Origin: Natronomonas gomsonensis | Lineage (GTDB): Archaea; Halobacteriota; Halobacteria; Halobacteriales; Haloarculaceae | Reading direction: 5' to 3' | Length of the DNA: 64,000 nt | Assembly: GCF_013391635.1 (NCBI RefSeq) | Contig: NZ_JACAWU010000001.1 | Coordinates: 248,001-312,000 of the forward strand | Part shown: positions 50,756 to 59,605 of the stretch, piece after piece | Position numbering within the stretch: position 1 is the stretch's first letter | Layout of the letters: the number at the start of each line of letters is the position of its first letter | Program-made: the position numbers and the translations under genes | The notes under the pieces: generated by a model | Databases searched by the model: none | Told to the model about the DNA's origin: nothing | Seen by the model: only the letters and a program-made list of their open reading frames with translations

Positions 50756-51526
50756 ATGTCCACGAACGACACCGGTGGTGTGAGCCGACGGGACTTCGTC
50801 CGGGTCACCGCTGGCGCGACGGCCGCGGCCGCCGCCGCGTCGACCTCGGCGACGACCGCGTACGCACAGGAGGAGTTCGACTACGGCGGCTGGTTCGAGG
50901 GCGTGCCGAACTTCGAGGGTACCGTCGACCGAACCGGCGAGGACGAGGTCCGCGTCATCGTCGGCCCCGGTGGCGACCTCGTCTTCGACCCGCCGGCGAT
51001 TCACGTCGACCCCGGGACGACCGTCGTCTTCGAGTGGGACCAGGGGTTCCACAACGTCGTCGAGAAAGAATCCGGCGAGCGATACGGCAGCGAACTCGCC
51101 GACACCACGGGAACGACCTACACGGTCACCTACGAGAGCGACGGCATCTCGACGTACGTCTGTGAACCGCACGAAACGCAGGGCATGAAAGGCGCCGTCG
51201 CCGTCGGCAGCGGCGAGGGAACGCCCGACATCACCGAAGGCGAGATGGGAATGGCCGACGGTGGCGACGGCAGCGGCGACGGCAGTGACGGCGGTGGCGG
51301 GGACGGCGAAAACGGCGGTAGCGATGGTGAAAGCGGCGACGGGAGCGGCGGCGACGGGAGCGGCGGCGACGGGAGCGGCGGCGACGGGAGCGGCGGCGAC
51401 GGGAGCGGACTCCCCGACAACGACGTGTTGGCGCTGTACGGTATCGCGCTCGTTCTCGCGTTCCTCTCGCCGATTGCGCTCGTCGTGTTGATGCTCCGTC
51501 AGGGTCAGGACGAACCCGAGTACTGA
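50756..51526 (+). CDS. Membrane-anchored halocyanin with repeat linker
   Basis: 256 aa. Tat signal SRRDFVRVTAGATA (no lipobox), a cupredoxin domain (residues 45-155) with type-1 Cu ligands His (GFHNVVEK), Cys and His (YVCEPHETQ) and Met (GMKGAV), then a Gly/Asp/Ser low-complexity linker including GSGGD repeats, and a C-terminal TM helix (LALYGIALVLAFLSPIALVVLM). So it is tethered to the outer membrane face by its C-terminus, unlike the lipoprotein halocyanin at 8288. Confidence 0.9.
   Translation: MSTNDTGGVSRRDFVRVTAGATAAAAAASTSATTAYAQEEFDYGGWFEGVPNFEGTVDRTGEDEVRVIVGPGGDLVFDPPAIHVDPGTTVVFEWDQGFHNVVEKESGERYGSELADTTGTTYTVTYESDGISTYVCEPHETQGMKGAVAVGSGEGTPDITEGEMGMADGGDGSGDGSDGGGGDGENGGSDGESGDGSGGDGSGGDGSGGDGSGGDGSGLPDNDVLALYGIALVLAFLSPIALVVLMLRQGQDEPEY
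51341..51410 (+). repeat. 15-bp tandem repeat in the halocyanin linker
   Basis: GGGAGCGGCGGCGAC repeated four times plus a partial unit, encoding GSGGD. In-frame, so copy number changes would lengthen or shorten the linker without breaking the gene. Confidence 0.85.
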
Positions 51527-51619
51527 ACGGTCTCACCGGCGGTGAGCGTTCGTTTTCGAAGCAAAGCCGAGTGGAGAGGCGACCGCAGTGGAGAGCAAAA
51601 ACTGTGGATTGAGAGTGGA

Positions 51620-54604
51620 TTAGAGACTGGCGCCGACAGCGACGGTCTCGTCGGTGCCTGCGAAATCGGCCGCCTCGTTGGCGTACTCCGAGGCGTCGAC
51701 GATATCGGCGATGGCCGGACCGAAGGTGTAGCGGTTCGTTTCTTCGGGGGCATCCGGCGATTCGACGAAGTACGTGAACGTCACGGGGCCGTCTTCCTCG
51801 AGTTCTGTCGTCGAGATCTCGCGGAACTCGACGACACGCTCGCCGTCACGAGTCGTCTCGGTCCCCTGACCGAACGACTCCAGTAGGTCCCAGTTCTCCG
51901 GGATCCGGTCGTAGACGACCGCGTCGTCGTCGAGATCCGAGACGGTCAGACGGACCCGATTCGCGCGACCACCGGGCGTGACCTGTGAGTCGACTGTCCG
52001 GGAGCCGTCAGCAGTGAACGTCTCCTGAGGAATCTCGCCGGCTTCGAAGTCGAGTTCGAGGTCGAAGTACGCCTGCACGTCGTAGCCGTTGACGACGCCG
52101 GGCACGTTGACGAGTTTCGCGACGACGTAGTACGTTCGCTCGGTGGATTCGTCGGCGCCGGCGTCGGCGGTCGGCACGTCGACGGAAACCGACCCGGTGC
52201 CGTCGATGCCTTCGACGCTGGCGACGACGTTGGGTTCGCCGTTGGCGGCCGGCGTCTCCGCATCGTAGACGAACAGGTCGATGTGGGGATCTCCCTTCGC
52301 CATTCCGGCGTTGCCGCCGGCATAGCGGCTGAAGGAGATGGACGCGTCGAGGGTGCCGCCGCGGGCGGTGACGTAGCCGCCGACCGCACGGGAATCCTCG
52401 GGAACGTCGAGGCCGACGGTCTCCTCGTAACTCGCCGAAGTCGACCCCTCGTCGGAACCCGGAAGCAACTCACGCGTCACGGCGTCGATGGCTGCGTCGA
52501 TGTTCACCCGACCGAACCCCTCGTAGGGGTCCCGCTCGGCGTGAGTGTAGACGGGGGCCTTCCCTCGGTGATACGGCGCCGCGGTGAAGGCCGTCGTCGA
52601 AGCCGTCGCCAACAGGACCTGCTTCAACCGCATCACGTCCTCGCGGTCGGTGTCGACGGGCGCGGGCAGCGAAATGCCATCGGGAGCGTCCTCCTCCATC
52701 GCCTGTGCGACTAGTCCAGCGGTTCCACACACCGACGGCGACGCCATCGAGGTGCCGCCTTTGCCGGTGTAGTCGCGCACGTCGCCGAACTCCGCATCGG
52801 AGTTCGGGTCGCCGGCCTTCGACGCCCAGTCGAGCTGGGTGAGCTGGCCGCCCGGTGCGGTCACGTCGGGTTTGGCGTGCGGCGTGCCGTCCTCGTCGAC
52901 GCCGCCGACACCACCCGAGGAGTACGACGCGATGCCGTCTCGGGGGCCGGTCGCGACGACCGAGATGGCCTCCTCGACGACCGCCGGCGAGGAGTTACCG
53001 TTGGCCGGCGTCGCGGCGTTGCCCGCGGCAGCGACCGTCAGGATGCCGCCGTCGGTGATCGACTCGACGTCGCCGGGCGTCGTATCGACGACGCCGCCCA
53101 AAATGCCGAACGGAACGCCGCCGACGGCACCCCACGACATGTTGACCGCGCGGACGTTGAACGCCTCGGTGAAGTCGCCGGCCGCGCGAGCGAGGTTGTT
53201 CGTCCCCCCACCGAGTCCGGAGATCGCGACGAGGCTGTTGCCCGGCGCGATGCCGGCGTGGATGGCGTAGTCGTCGTCCTCGTTCGCCTCGCCGTTGGTG
53301 TCCTCGAAGGATTCGAAGGCGCCGACGGCGACCTCCTCGACGCGGCCGGGAGCGACGGCCTCGCCTTCCGTCGTCCGAACGTAGACGGTGTACGTCTCCG
53401 TTCCGCTGTCGTGGTTGGTCGGCGTCTGAGTGATGTTCGCCTCAAGCGAGATTTCGGAGGTGCTGTTGGCGCCGACCGAGCGGGCGAGTTGCCGACCTTC
53501 GGGGCCTTCGATAACGACCTCGACCCCGTCGCCGGTGGCGGCGCCGAAGACGCCCGTGCCAGCCTCGGCATCGACCTCGTATTCGAGGAAATCGCCAGCG
53601 ACGAGAATCGCGTTCGGCGAGTCCGTCGTCGAATCCGCGACGGTCGCCCCGCGACCCGACCCCGTCATGATACCGGAGACGTGCGTGCCGTGGCCGTTCG
53701 CGTCCCGCGGCGCGTCGAAGTTCCCGTAGGAAGTGTCCTGATTGTGCCAGGCGACGAGTTCCGGCGTGTCGTCTTTCCCCGGCAGCAGGGTGTCGCTGTC
53801 GATAGAGACGTCCTCCGTGACGGTGACCTCCCGAGTTTCGGTCTCGCCGGTGTCGACCAACTCCTCGAACTCGGCGGTGACCGTGTAGGTGTTGACGCTC
53901 CGCCACGTGACGACCTCGAAGGTGTAGTCGTCCTCGGCGTTCAGTTCGATGGGGTCCTCGACGACGACGGTCTTCGTACTCTCGGTGTTGACCACGAGAC
54001 CGCCGCCGGTGGAGGCGACCTGCGTTCCGTTCTTCAGGATTTGGAGTTCACACTCGCCGGGTTCTTCGGTCCCCTCGGGCGTGCCGGGTTCCCAATCGAC
54101 GGTGCCTCGCAGTTGAACGCGGCTGTCGTCGTCCGTTTCGAACTCGCCGGTGTCGATTTGGGCTGGCCCGAACGTCTCCGAGAAGCCGAGCGCGCCGGCA
54201 CCGGCGTTCTGTCCCGAGTACTCCTCGGTCTGTCGGACCGTGTTTTCGAACACCGGCAGTTCCGTCTCTTCGGTGCCGACGTTGCGTTCGAGGACGAGTT
54301 CGTCGTCGCTGTTCGTGGTCGCGGAGACGCCGTTCCACGGGCCGAGGTCGGCGTGTCGGCCGTCGGCCCCGGAGTCCGTCAGCGCCAGCGAGCGGTCCGC
54401 ACGCCCGCGGTAGCCGCGTCGCCACGCTTTCTGGGCCTCACGGACGCGGATGTTCTGAAAAACCGAGTCGATGGTGTGGTCGGCGGCGGCGGTGCCACTC
54501 GCCGAGGCACCGAGAACGCCCGCCGCGGCGGCCACACCGGAGACTTTCATGAACGTCCGGCGGGAGAAATCCGTGCTGTCGTCGTCGTTCTGCTGTCCAC
54601 TCAT
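51620..54604 (-). CDS. Large subtilisin-like serine protease (S8), Tat-exported
   Basis: 994 aa. Tat signal SRRTFMKVSGVAAAAG with AASGTAAAD cleavage region. Catalytic Asp77 (LALTDSGADGRH), His near 307 (NGHGTHVSGIMTG) and Ser near 618 (GTSMASPSVCGTAGL); oxyanion AAAGNAA. Unusually, about 230 residues separate Asp and His (normally about 40), holding a beta-rich insert (VQLRGTVDWEPGT...TYTVTAEF), and a second insert lies after the His. The C-terminal 300 residues form beta-sandwich domains (VTARGGTLDASISF, GYDVQAYFDLELDFE). Extracellular degradation or processing of proteins. Confidence 0.93.
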   Translation of the reverse strand: MSGQQNDDDSTDFSRRTFMKVSGVAAAAGVLGASASGTAAADHTIDSVFQNIRVREAQKAWRRGYRGRADRSLALTDSGADGRHADLGPWNGVSATTNSDDELVLERNVGTEETELPVFENTVRQTEEYSGQNAGAGALGFSETFGPAQIDTGEFETDDDSRVQLRGTVDWEPGTPEGTEEPGECELQILKNGTQVASTGGGLVVNTESTKTVVVEDPIELNAEDDYTFEVVTWRSVNTYTVTAEFEELVDTGETETREVTVTEDVSIDSDTLLPGKDDTPELVAWHNQDTSYGNFDAPRDANGHGTHVSGIMTGSGRGATVADSTTDSPNAILVAGDFLEYEVDAEAGTGVFGAATGDGVEVVIEGPEGRQLARSVGANSTSEISLEANITQTPTNHDSGTETYTVYVRTTEGEAVAPGRVEEVAVGAFESFEDTNGEANEDDDYAIHAGIAPGNSLVAISGLGGGTNNLARAAGDFTEAFNVRAVNMSWGAVGGVPFGILGGVVDTTPGDVESITDGGILTVAAAGNAATPANGNSSPAVVEEAISVVATGPRDGIASYSSGGVGGVDEDGTPHAKPDVTAPGGQLTQLDWASKAGDPNSDAEFGDVRDYTGKGGTSMASPSVCGTAGLVAQAMEEDAPDGISLPAPVDTDREDVMRLKQVLLATASTTAFTAAPYHRGKAPVYTHAERDPYEGFGRVNIDAAIDAVTRELLPGSDEGSTSASYEETVGLDVPEDSRAVGGYVTARGGTLDASISFSRYAGGNAGMAKGDPHIDLFVYDAETPAANGEPNVVASVEGIDGTGSVSVDVPTADAGADESTERTYYVVAKLVNVPGVVNGYDVQAYFDLELDFEAGEIPQETFTADGSRTVDSQVTPGGRANRVRLTVSDLDDDAVVYDRIPENWDLLESFGQGTETTRDGERVVEFREISTTELEEDGPVTFTYFVESPDAPEETNRYTFGPAIADIVDASEYANEAADFAGTDETVAVGASL

Positions 54605-54743
54605 GGGATGTGAGTCAGCCTACAGAAACCCACTCAAAAGGGGTTCTGGCAAAACCGTCCAAAGGTGTCTTAGCACACCTCTACCAGCAAATTCCGCCGA
54701 TAAGAACCTGCTCTGCGAGCGCCGAACACATCCACCCTCGGGG

Positions 54744-54752
54744 ATTTATATT
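54744..54752 (+). promoter_or_regulatory. TATA box of ubaA
   Basis: ATTTATATT centred about 25 bp before ATG 54773, implying a leaderless transcript. Confidence 0.5.
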
Positions 54753-54772
54753 TCCGGCCATTACGGCGAGAC

Positions 54773-55591
54773 ATGACCGACCTCTCGTTGGACGCCGAGC
54801 AACTCGACCGCTACTCCCGACACATCATCATGGACGGCGTGGGGCCGGAGGGACAGAAGAAGCTCCTCGATTCGAACGTGCTGTGTATCGGTGCGGGCGG
54901 TCTCGGCTCACCGATTATCCAGTATCTCGCCGCCGCGGGCGTCGGTACGCTCGGCATCGCCGACGACGACGTCGTCGAGCGGTCGAACCTCCAGCGACAG
55001 GTCATCCACGGCGACCCCGACGTGGGGCGGCCGAAAGTCGACTCCGCCCGGGAGTTCGTCGAGCGACAGAACCCCGACGTGACCGTCGAGACCCACGAGA
55101 CGCGCGTCACCGCCGACAACATCGAGGGACTGCTCGAGTCCTACGACGTGGTCGTCGACGGGTCGGACAACTTCGCGACGCGGTATCTCGTCAACGACGC
55201 GTGTACGCTCGCGGGCGTCCCGTTCGCCCACGGCGCGATTCTCCGCTTCGAGGGGCAGATAACGACGTTCGAGGCGAACGAAGACGGCCCCTGCTATCGG
55301 TGTCTGTTCCCCGAAGCGCCGCCGGCGGGTACCGTCCCCGACTGTGCGACGGCCGGTGTCCTCGGCGTCCTCCCCGGAACGGTCGGCTGCATTCAGGCGA
55401 CCGAAGCCGTCAAACTCGTTCTCGGGTACGGCGAGACCCTCGACGGCCGGATGCTGTTCTACGACGCCGGCGACATGACCTTCGAGGAAATCGCCATCGA
55501 GCAGCGCCCCGACTGTCCGGTGTGTGGCGACGGCGAAGAGCGAATCGAGTCGATACACGACGTGGAGTACACCGAAACCTGCGCTATCTGA
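54773..55591 (+). CDS. ubaA: E1-like activating enzyme for SAMPs, UbaA/MoeB family
   Basis: 272 aa. It adenylates the C-terminus of ubiquitin-like SAMP proteins, serving both protein conjugation and sulfur transfer for molybdopterin and tRNA thiolation. ATP site GAGGLGSP at residues 40-47, the RSNLQRQ loop, DGSDNFATRYLVND, active-site Cys191 in VPDCATAGVLG and zinc Cys pairs CYRC and CPVC. No rhodanese domain, as in haloarchaeal UbaA. Convergent with a JAMM protease gene 6 bp away. Confidence 0.93.
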   Translation: MTDLSLDAEQLDRYSRHIIMDGVGPEGQKKLLDSNVLCIGAGGLGSPIIQYLAAAGVGTLGIADDDVVERSNLQRQVIHGDPDVGRPKVDSAREFVERQNPDVTVETHETRVTADNIEGLLESYDVVVDGSDNFATRYLVNDACTLAGVPFAHGAILRFEGQITTFEANEDGPCYRCLFPEAPPAGTVPDCATAGVLGVLPGTVGCIQATEAVKLVLGYGETLDGRMLFYDAGDMTFEEIAIEQRPDCPVCGDGEERIESIHDVEYTETCAI

Positions 55592-55597
55592 GCGGTC

Positions 55598-56008
55598 TCA
55601 GGGGGCACGTATCTCCTCGTGTTCGAATCGCTCGCCGCGCCAGCGCCAACTGCCGAGTTCGGCGTCGCCGGCCAGCGAGACGATGACGTAGGAGTGGTCG
55701 GGCCACGCCGCCAGTCGGGCGTCGGTGTCGCTCGGTTCGGCCGGTCCCCGCGGGTGAGAGTGATAGAAGCCGACCACGTCCAGTCCCGCTGCGTCGATTC
55801 GCTCCAACAGGTCGAGTTCCTCGGTCGGTTCGATTTCGTAGCGCGTCCGCGGCGTCGCCGCGGCGTTGTCGGCCCGATAGCAGCGTTCGACGGTCGAGCG
55901 GCCCTCGCCGTGGTCGCCGGCCAACACGCCGACGACCTCCTCGGGGGCGCCCTCACGGGCGTGGGCGAGTATCTCCGCTCTGAGTTCCGACGGCAGCGAG
56001 AGTGTCAT
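55598..56008 (-). CDS. JAMM/MPN+ metalloprotease (SAMP deconjugase-like)
   Basis: 136 aa from ATG 56008. The JAMM motif is complete: Glu in PEEVVGVLAGD and HSHPRGPAEPSDTD (two His and Asp zinc ligands, Ser). Haloarchaeal JAMM1 removes SAMP modifiers from proteins; this small single-domain protein fits that role. It faces UbaA tail-to-tail and overlaps the BtuF-like gene by 4 nt. Confidence 0.9.
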   Translation of the reverse strand: MTLSLPSELRAEILAHAREGAPEEVVGVLAGDHGEGRSTVERCYRADNAAATPRTRYEIEPTEELDLLERIDAAGLDVVGFYHSHPRGPAEPSDTDARLAAWPDHSYVIVSLAGDAELGSWRWRGERFEHEEIRAP

Positions 56009-56916
56009 GCGGTCGTCCGGGCGAGCGGTCGTGCCGCCCACTCCTCGGGCGCCTCGAAGACGTCGGGATGCACCAGCGCCGCCAGCGTCTCCAGCGTGTC
56101 GACGACTCGCGGGCCGGGCCGGTTCATCAGGTGGTGGCCATCCATCGCGTAGGCGCGGTTGGTCTCGACCGCCCGTAGATGCTCGAAGCCGGGTCGGTCC
56201 GTCAAATCGGTGAGGTTCTCGAACGTCTGTTCCAACTCGAACCCACACGGCGCCGCGACGAGTACGTCGGAGTCGTACTCGCGGATTTCGGCCCACTCCC
56301 GTGGCGTCGAGGCGTCCCCAGGGTTGGCGAGTCCGTAGCGGCCGCCGGCCAACTCGACCAACTCGGGCACCCAGTGGCCGGCGACCATCGCCGGGTCGAG
56401 CCAATCGAGGATGGCCACTTCCGGTCGGTCGTCCGTGTCGCTCACTCGCCGTTCGACCGCTTCGACGCGACTCTGGAGGTCGGAGAGCAGGCTCTCGGCG
56501 CGCTGCTCGCGGCCCAGCGCCGCACCGATTCGCTCGATGTCGTCGAAGATGTCACCGAGGCTGTGGGGGTCGGTCGTCAGCAACTCACAGTCCAGTCCGA
56601 GGTCAGCGATGGCTTCCTCGACGACGACGGTGTCGACGGCACACACCTCACAGATGCCCTGTGAGATGACGAGGTCGGGGTCGGCCGCGGCGAGCGCCTC
56701 GCGGTCGATGGCGTAGACGCCGCCGTCGGATTCGGCCTGTTGGACTTGGCTGTCGATGTCGGCGCTGGACGCCGAGGCATCGATTCTAGATTCGACGACG
56801 GACGGTACCTCGGCCGCCTCCGGCGGGTAATCGCACTCGTGGGAAGTTCCGACAGGTTCGACGCCGAGGGCGTAGACGATTTCGGTCGCCGAAGGGAGCA
56901 GTGAGACGACGCGCAT
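56005..56916 (-). CDS. BtuF-like cobalamin/metal-chelate-binding protein
   Basis: 303 aa from ATG 56916 (GTG 56922 possible). Class-III periplasmic-binding fold: VVSLLPSATEIVYALGVEPVGTSHECDYPPEA, DLVISQGICEVCAVD and WLDPAMVAGHWVPELVELAGG. No signal peptide or lipobox, so unlike classical BtuF it may act in the cytosol or be exported otherwise. The HECDYP motif is shared with cobalamin-binding proteins. Probably co-transcribed with the JAMM gene. Confidence 0.8.
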   Translation of the reverse strand: MRVVSLLPSATEIVYALGVEPVGTSHECDYPPEAAEVPSVVESRIDASASSADIDSQVQQAESDGGVYAIDREALAAADPDLVISQGICEVCAVDTVVVEEAIADLGLDCELLTTDPHSLGDIFDDIERIGAALGREQRAESLLSDLQSRVEAVERRVSDTDDRPEVAILDWLDPAMVAGHWVPELVELAGGRYGLANPGDASTPREWAEIREYDSDVLVAAPCGFELEQTFENLTDLTDRPGFEHLRAVETNRAYAMDGHHLMNRPGPRVVDTLETLAALVHPDVFEAPEEWAARPLARTTA

Positions 56917-56970
56917 ACCCACTGTAGGGACGCCAGCGGGTTAAAGGAACCCCGCGACGAGAGGACAGTC

Positions 56971-57744
56971 GTGCGGGTCGACTACCACACCCACTCGACG
57001 TACTCCGACGGCCGCTTTATGTGGTCGATGTGCGGCGCCGCCGAAGACGCCGGTCTCGACGCCATCGGCTTTGCCGACCACTGTAACGTCTCCTCGCGGG
57101 CGGCCCAGAAGCGCGCGAAGAAGGCACTCGGGTTCAATCTCGACGTGACCTACGAGCGCCGCCGCGACGCCATCGAGACCGTCGACGACCGCTTCGATAT
57201 CGACGTGTACGACGGCGTCGAGATGGACTACGACGCCCGAGACGAGGAGGCGATTGCGGCGTTTCTGGACGAAGCCGACTTCGAGTACGCCATCGGCAGC
57301 GTCCACCACCTCGACGGGATGAACGTCCACATCGAACCGTACTTCGCGAAGAAGACCGACGACGAGCGCTCGGCGTTGGTCGATACCTTCTACGAGGAGG
57401 CGGTCGCGCTGCTGGAATCGGAGTTGTTCGACATCGCGGCCCACGTCGATTTGGTCGAGCGCAACCCCACCCTCCGGGGGTACGCGACCGAAGACCACTA
57501 CCGGGCGGTCGCGGAGGCCGCCGCGGACTCCCGGACGAAACTCGAACTCAACGCCGGCCGAATCCTCGCCGACTACGGCGAGTTCCACCCCAACCCCGGC
57601 TTTCTCGACGTACTGGCGGAATACGGCGTCGAGTTCGTCCCCGGCACCGACAGCCACGACCCAACCGAGATGGGTGAACGGAAAGAGGAGTTAGAGAAAT
57701 TCGTCGCGGCACACGGCTTGAACACTTCCGAGTTGTCGCTCTAG
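56971..57744 (+). CDS. PHP-domain phosphatase, HisJ-like
   Basis: 257 aa, GTG start. PHP metal-site motifs: VDYHTHSTYSDG, GFADHCN, GVEMDY, YAIGSVHH, FDIAAHVDLV, and GTDSHDP at the C-terminus. Best matches histidinol-phosphatase-type PHP enzymes or related phosphoesterases. Last 4 nt overlap the convergent PUA gene. Confidence 0.82.
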   Translation: MRVDYHTHSTYSDGRFMWSMCGAAEDAGLDAIGFADHCNVSSRAAQKRAKKALGFNLDVTYERRRDAIETVDDRFDIDVYDGVEMDYDARDEEAIAAFLDEADFEYAIGSVHHLDGMNVHIEPYFAKKTDDERSALVDTFYEEAVALLESELFDIAAHVDLVERNPTLRGYATEDHYRAVAEAAADSRTKLELNAGRILADYGEFHPNPGFLDVLAEYGVEFVPGTDSHDPTEMGERKEELEKFVAAHGLNTSELSL

Positions 57745-58220
57745 ACGTGGAACTCGTAGAGGTCGTCGCCGACGTGGTGCAGCGACTCGACGACTTTCCC
57801 GCTGTCGCCGACCATGTCGTCGCCGTCGGCCTCGGCGCGGCCGATGGCGAGGGCCTTGCTGTGGGTCTCCTCGACGATGACGACGAGGTCGCCGGGTTCG
57901 ATGTCGTCGGTCGCCTCGGTGATGCCCGGTCGCATCACGTTCGCGCCGTCGGAGACGAAGGAGATGGCCCCCGAATCGACGGTGACGACGTGGTTCTGTG
58001 GCGGATACTCGTTGGCGCCGCGCACGGTGAGAAAGAGGTCGCCGTCGAAGGAGGCGACGAGTGGTTCCCCGTCGACGAGAACGACCTCGCGGTCGACGTC
58101 GGTGAACTCGACGCGTTCGTAGCTGTCGCCGTCGAGGTCGACGCCGAGGTGGTCGGCGAGGTCGGCCTCCAGTTCGCTGATTTCGTCCGACCGGAGGTGG
58201 TGGCGTGACTTCACGTCCAT
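57741..58220 (-). CDS. PUA-domain RNA-binding protein
   Basis: 159 aa. N-terminal DUF1947-like part (RHHLRSDEISELEADLADHLG) and C-terminal PUA domain (VTVDSGAISFVSDGANVMRPGI...DLVVIVEETHSKALAIGRAE). Related to archaeal and eukaryotic MCT-1/Tma20-like translation factors that bind RNA. Acts in translation or ribosome recycling by family inference. Confidence 0.88.
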   Translation of the reverse strand: MDVKSRHHLRSDEISELEADLADHLGVDLDGDSYERVEFTDVDREVVLVDGEPLVASFDGDLFLTVRGANEYPPQNHVVTVDSGAISFVSDGANVMRPGITEATDDIEPGDLVVIVEETHSKALAIGRAEADGDDMVGDSGKVVESLHHVGDDLYEFHV

Positions 58221-58345
58221 ACCCGAGAGTCAGTCGTCATCGGCTAAAAACCGCCGGTCCGGCGGTCGCGCGACGAGGGCTGTCAGGGCTCGCGAGTCAT
58301 CTACGGACCCACCACCGCTAAGACGGGAGCGCCCAGTAATCCAGT

Positions 58346-59353
58346 ATGATAGATTTACGCAGCGACACGGTGACGAAACCCTCGCCCACGATGCGGGAGG
58401 CCGCCGCCGACGCCGAAGTCGGCGACGATGTCTACGGCGAAGACCCGACGATAAACGACCTCGAATCGACGTTCGCCGAGTTGGTCGACAAGGAGGGCGC
58501 ACTGTTCGTCCCCTCGGGGACGATGGGTAACCAAATCGCCGCGAAGGTCCACACCGAAGCAGGCCAAGAGGTACTCGTCGAACGCGAGAGCCACGTGTAC
58601 AAGTGGGAGTTGGGCGGCCTCGCACAGCACGCCGGCCTGCAGGCGCGGACGATAGACGGCGGCGACCGCGGCGTCGTGACGCCCGACGCGGTTCAAGAGG
58701 GGTACGTCGAGGAAGACGACCACCGCCCCGGAACCGGGTTGCTGTGTCTAGAGAACACCCACAACAGCAAGGGCGGGACGGCCATCGCGGCGGAGCGAAT
58801 CGACGCTGCCTGCGAGACAGCCCACGACCACGGCGTCTCGGTCCACCTCGACGGGGCGCGTCTGTTCAACGCCGCAGCGGCGCTGGAGGTCGACGCGGCC
58901 CGACTCGCTCGCGAGGTCGATTCGGTGATGTGCTGTCTCTCGAAGGGACTCGGCGCGCCCGTCGGGTCGATGCTCGCCGGCAGCGAGGCGTTCGTCGAGT
59001 CGGCCCGCCGGGTTCGAAAACTGTTCGGCGGCGGGATGCGACAGGCCGGGATGATTGCCGCGCCCGGACTCCTCGCGTTGGAGAACCGCGAGCGACTGGC
59101 CGAGGACCACGAAAACGCCCGACGACTGGCCGAAGGGTTGGAAGCGATAGAGGGACTGTCGGCACGAGAACCGGAGACGAACATCGTGTTGGTCGAAACT
59201 GCAGACCCCGCCGAGGCGTTCCTCGAACGCTGTGAGCGCGAGGACGTGTTGGGTGTCCCGTTCGGAGAGCACGTCGTGCGGTTCTGTACCCACCTCGATG
59301 TCGATACTGACGACATCGACGCCGCGGTTCGGCGAATCGAGCGAGTGGCCTGA
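58346..59353 (+). CDS. Low-specificity L-threonine aldolase
   Basis: 335 aa. PLP enzyme splitting threonine/allo-threonine into glycine and acetaldehyde. Family blocks: MIDLRSDTVTKPSPTMREAAADAEVGDDVYGEDPT, ENTHNSKGGTAI, HLDGARLFNAA (Asp contacts PLP) and CLSKGLGAPVGSMLAG (Schiff-base Lys). Full length. TATA-like sequence near 58318. Confidence 0.93.
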   Translation: MIDLRSDTVTKPSPTMREAAADAEVGDDVYGEDPTINDLESTFAELVDKEGALFVPSGTMGNQIAAKVHTEAGQEVLVERESHVYKWELGGLAQHAGLQARTIDGGDRGVVTPDAVQEGYVEEDDHRPGTGLLCLENTHNSKGGTAIAAERIDAACETAHDHGVSVHLDGARLFNAAAALEVDAARLAREVDSVMCCLSKGLGAPVGSMLAGSEAFVESARRVRKLFGGGMRQAGMIAAPGLLALENRERLAEDHENARRLAEGLEAIEGLSAREPETNIVLVETADPAEAFLERCEREDVLGVPFGEHVVRFCTHLDVDTDDIDAAVRRIERVA

Positions 59354-59359
59354 ACGCGG

Positions 59360-59503
59360 CTACTTCCGGCCTTCGCGCATCCCTTCGGAGAAACTGAGCA
59401 GCGTCCGCCGGATTAGTAGGAAGAAGGCGAAGACGATGAGCAGCAGCACCAGGATGATGCCGACGAGGACGGGGTCGACCTCGGGCAGCTGCAGGGGGAA
59501 CAT
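59360..59503 (-). CDS. 47-aa single-helix membrane protein
   Basis: From ATG 59503: short N-terminus, one strong helix (VGIILVLLLIVFAFFLLI) and a basic tail (RRTLLSFSEGMREGRK). Common small haloarchaeal membrane peptide of unknown role. Tail-to-tail with threonine aldolase (6 bp). Confidence 0.65.
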   Translation of the reverse strand: MFPLQLPEVDPVLVGIILVLLLIVFAFFLLIRRTLLSFSEGMREGRK

Positions 59504-59605
59504 ACTCGCCGGTTGCCGCGCCACCGCAAAATCGTTTCGGGGGCGGCCGCTCGCCGAAACCTCGCGGAACAAAGTTCTTAGCCCCCCAGTTAAAAACGAA
59601 CGACA

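Noticed and set aside
51341-51410. CRISPR-like short repeats
   Set aside because: Tandem, without spacers, and in-frame within the halocyanin linker.
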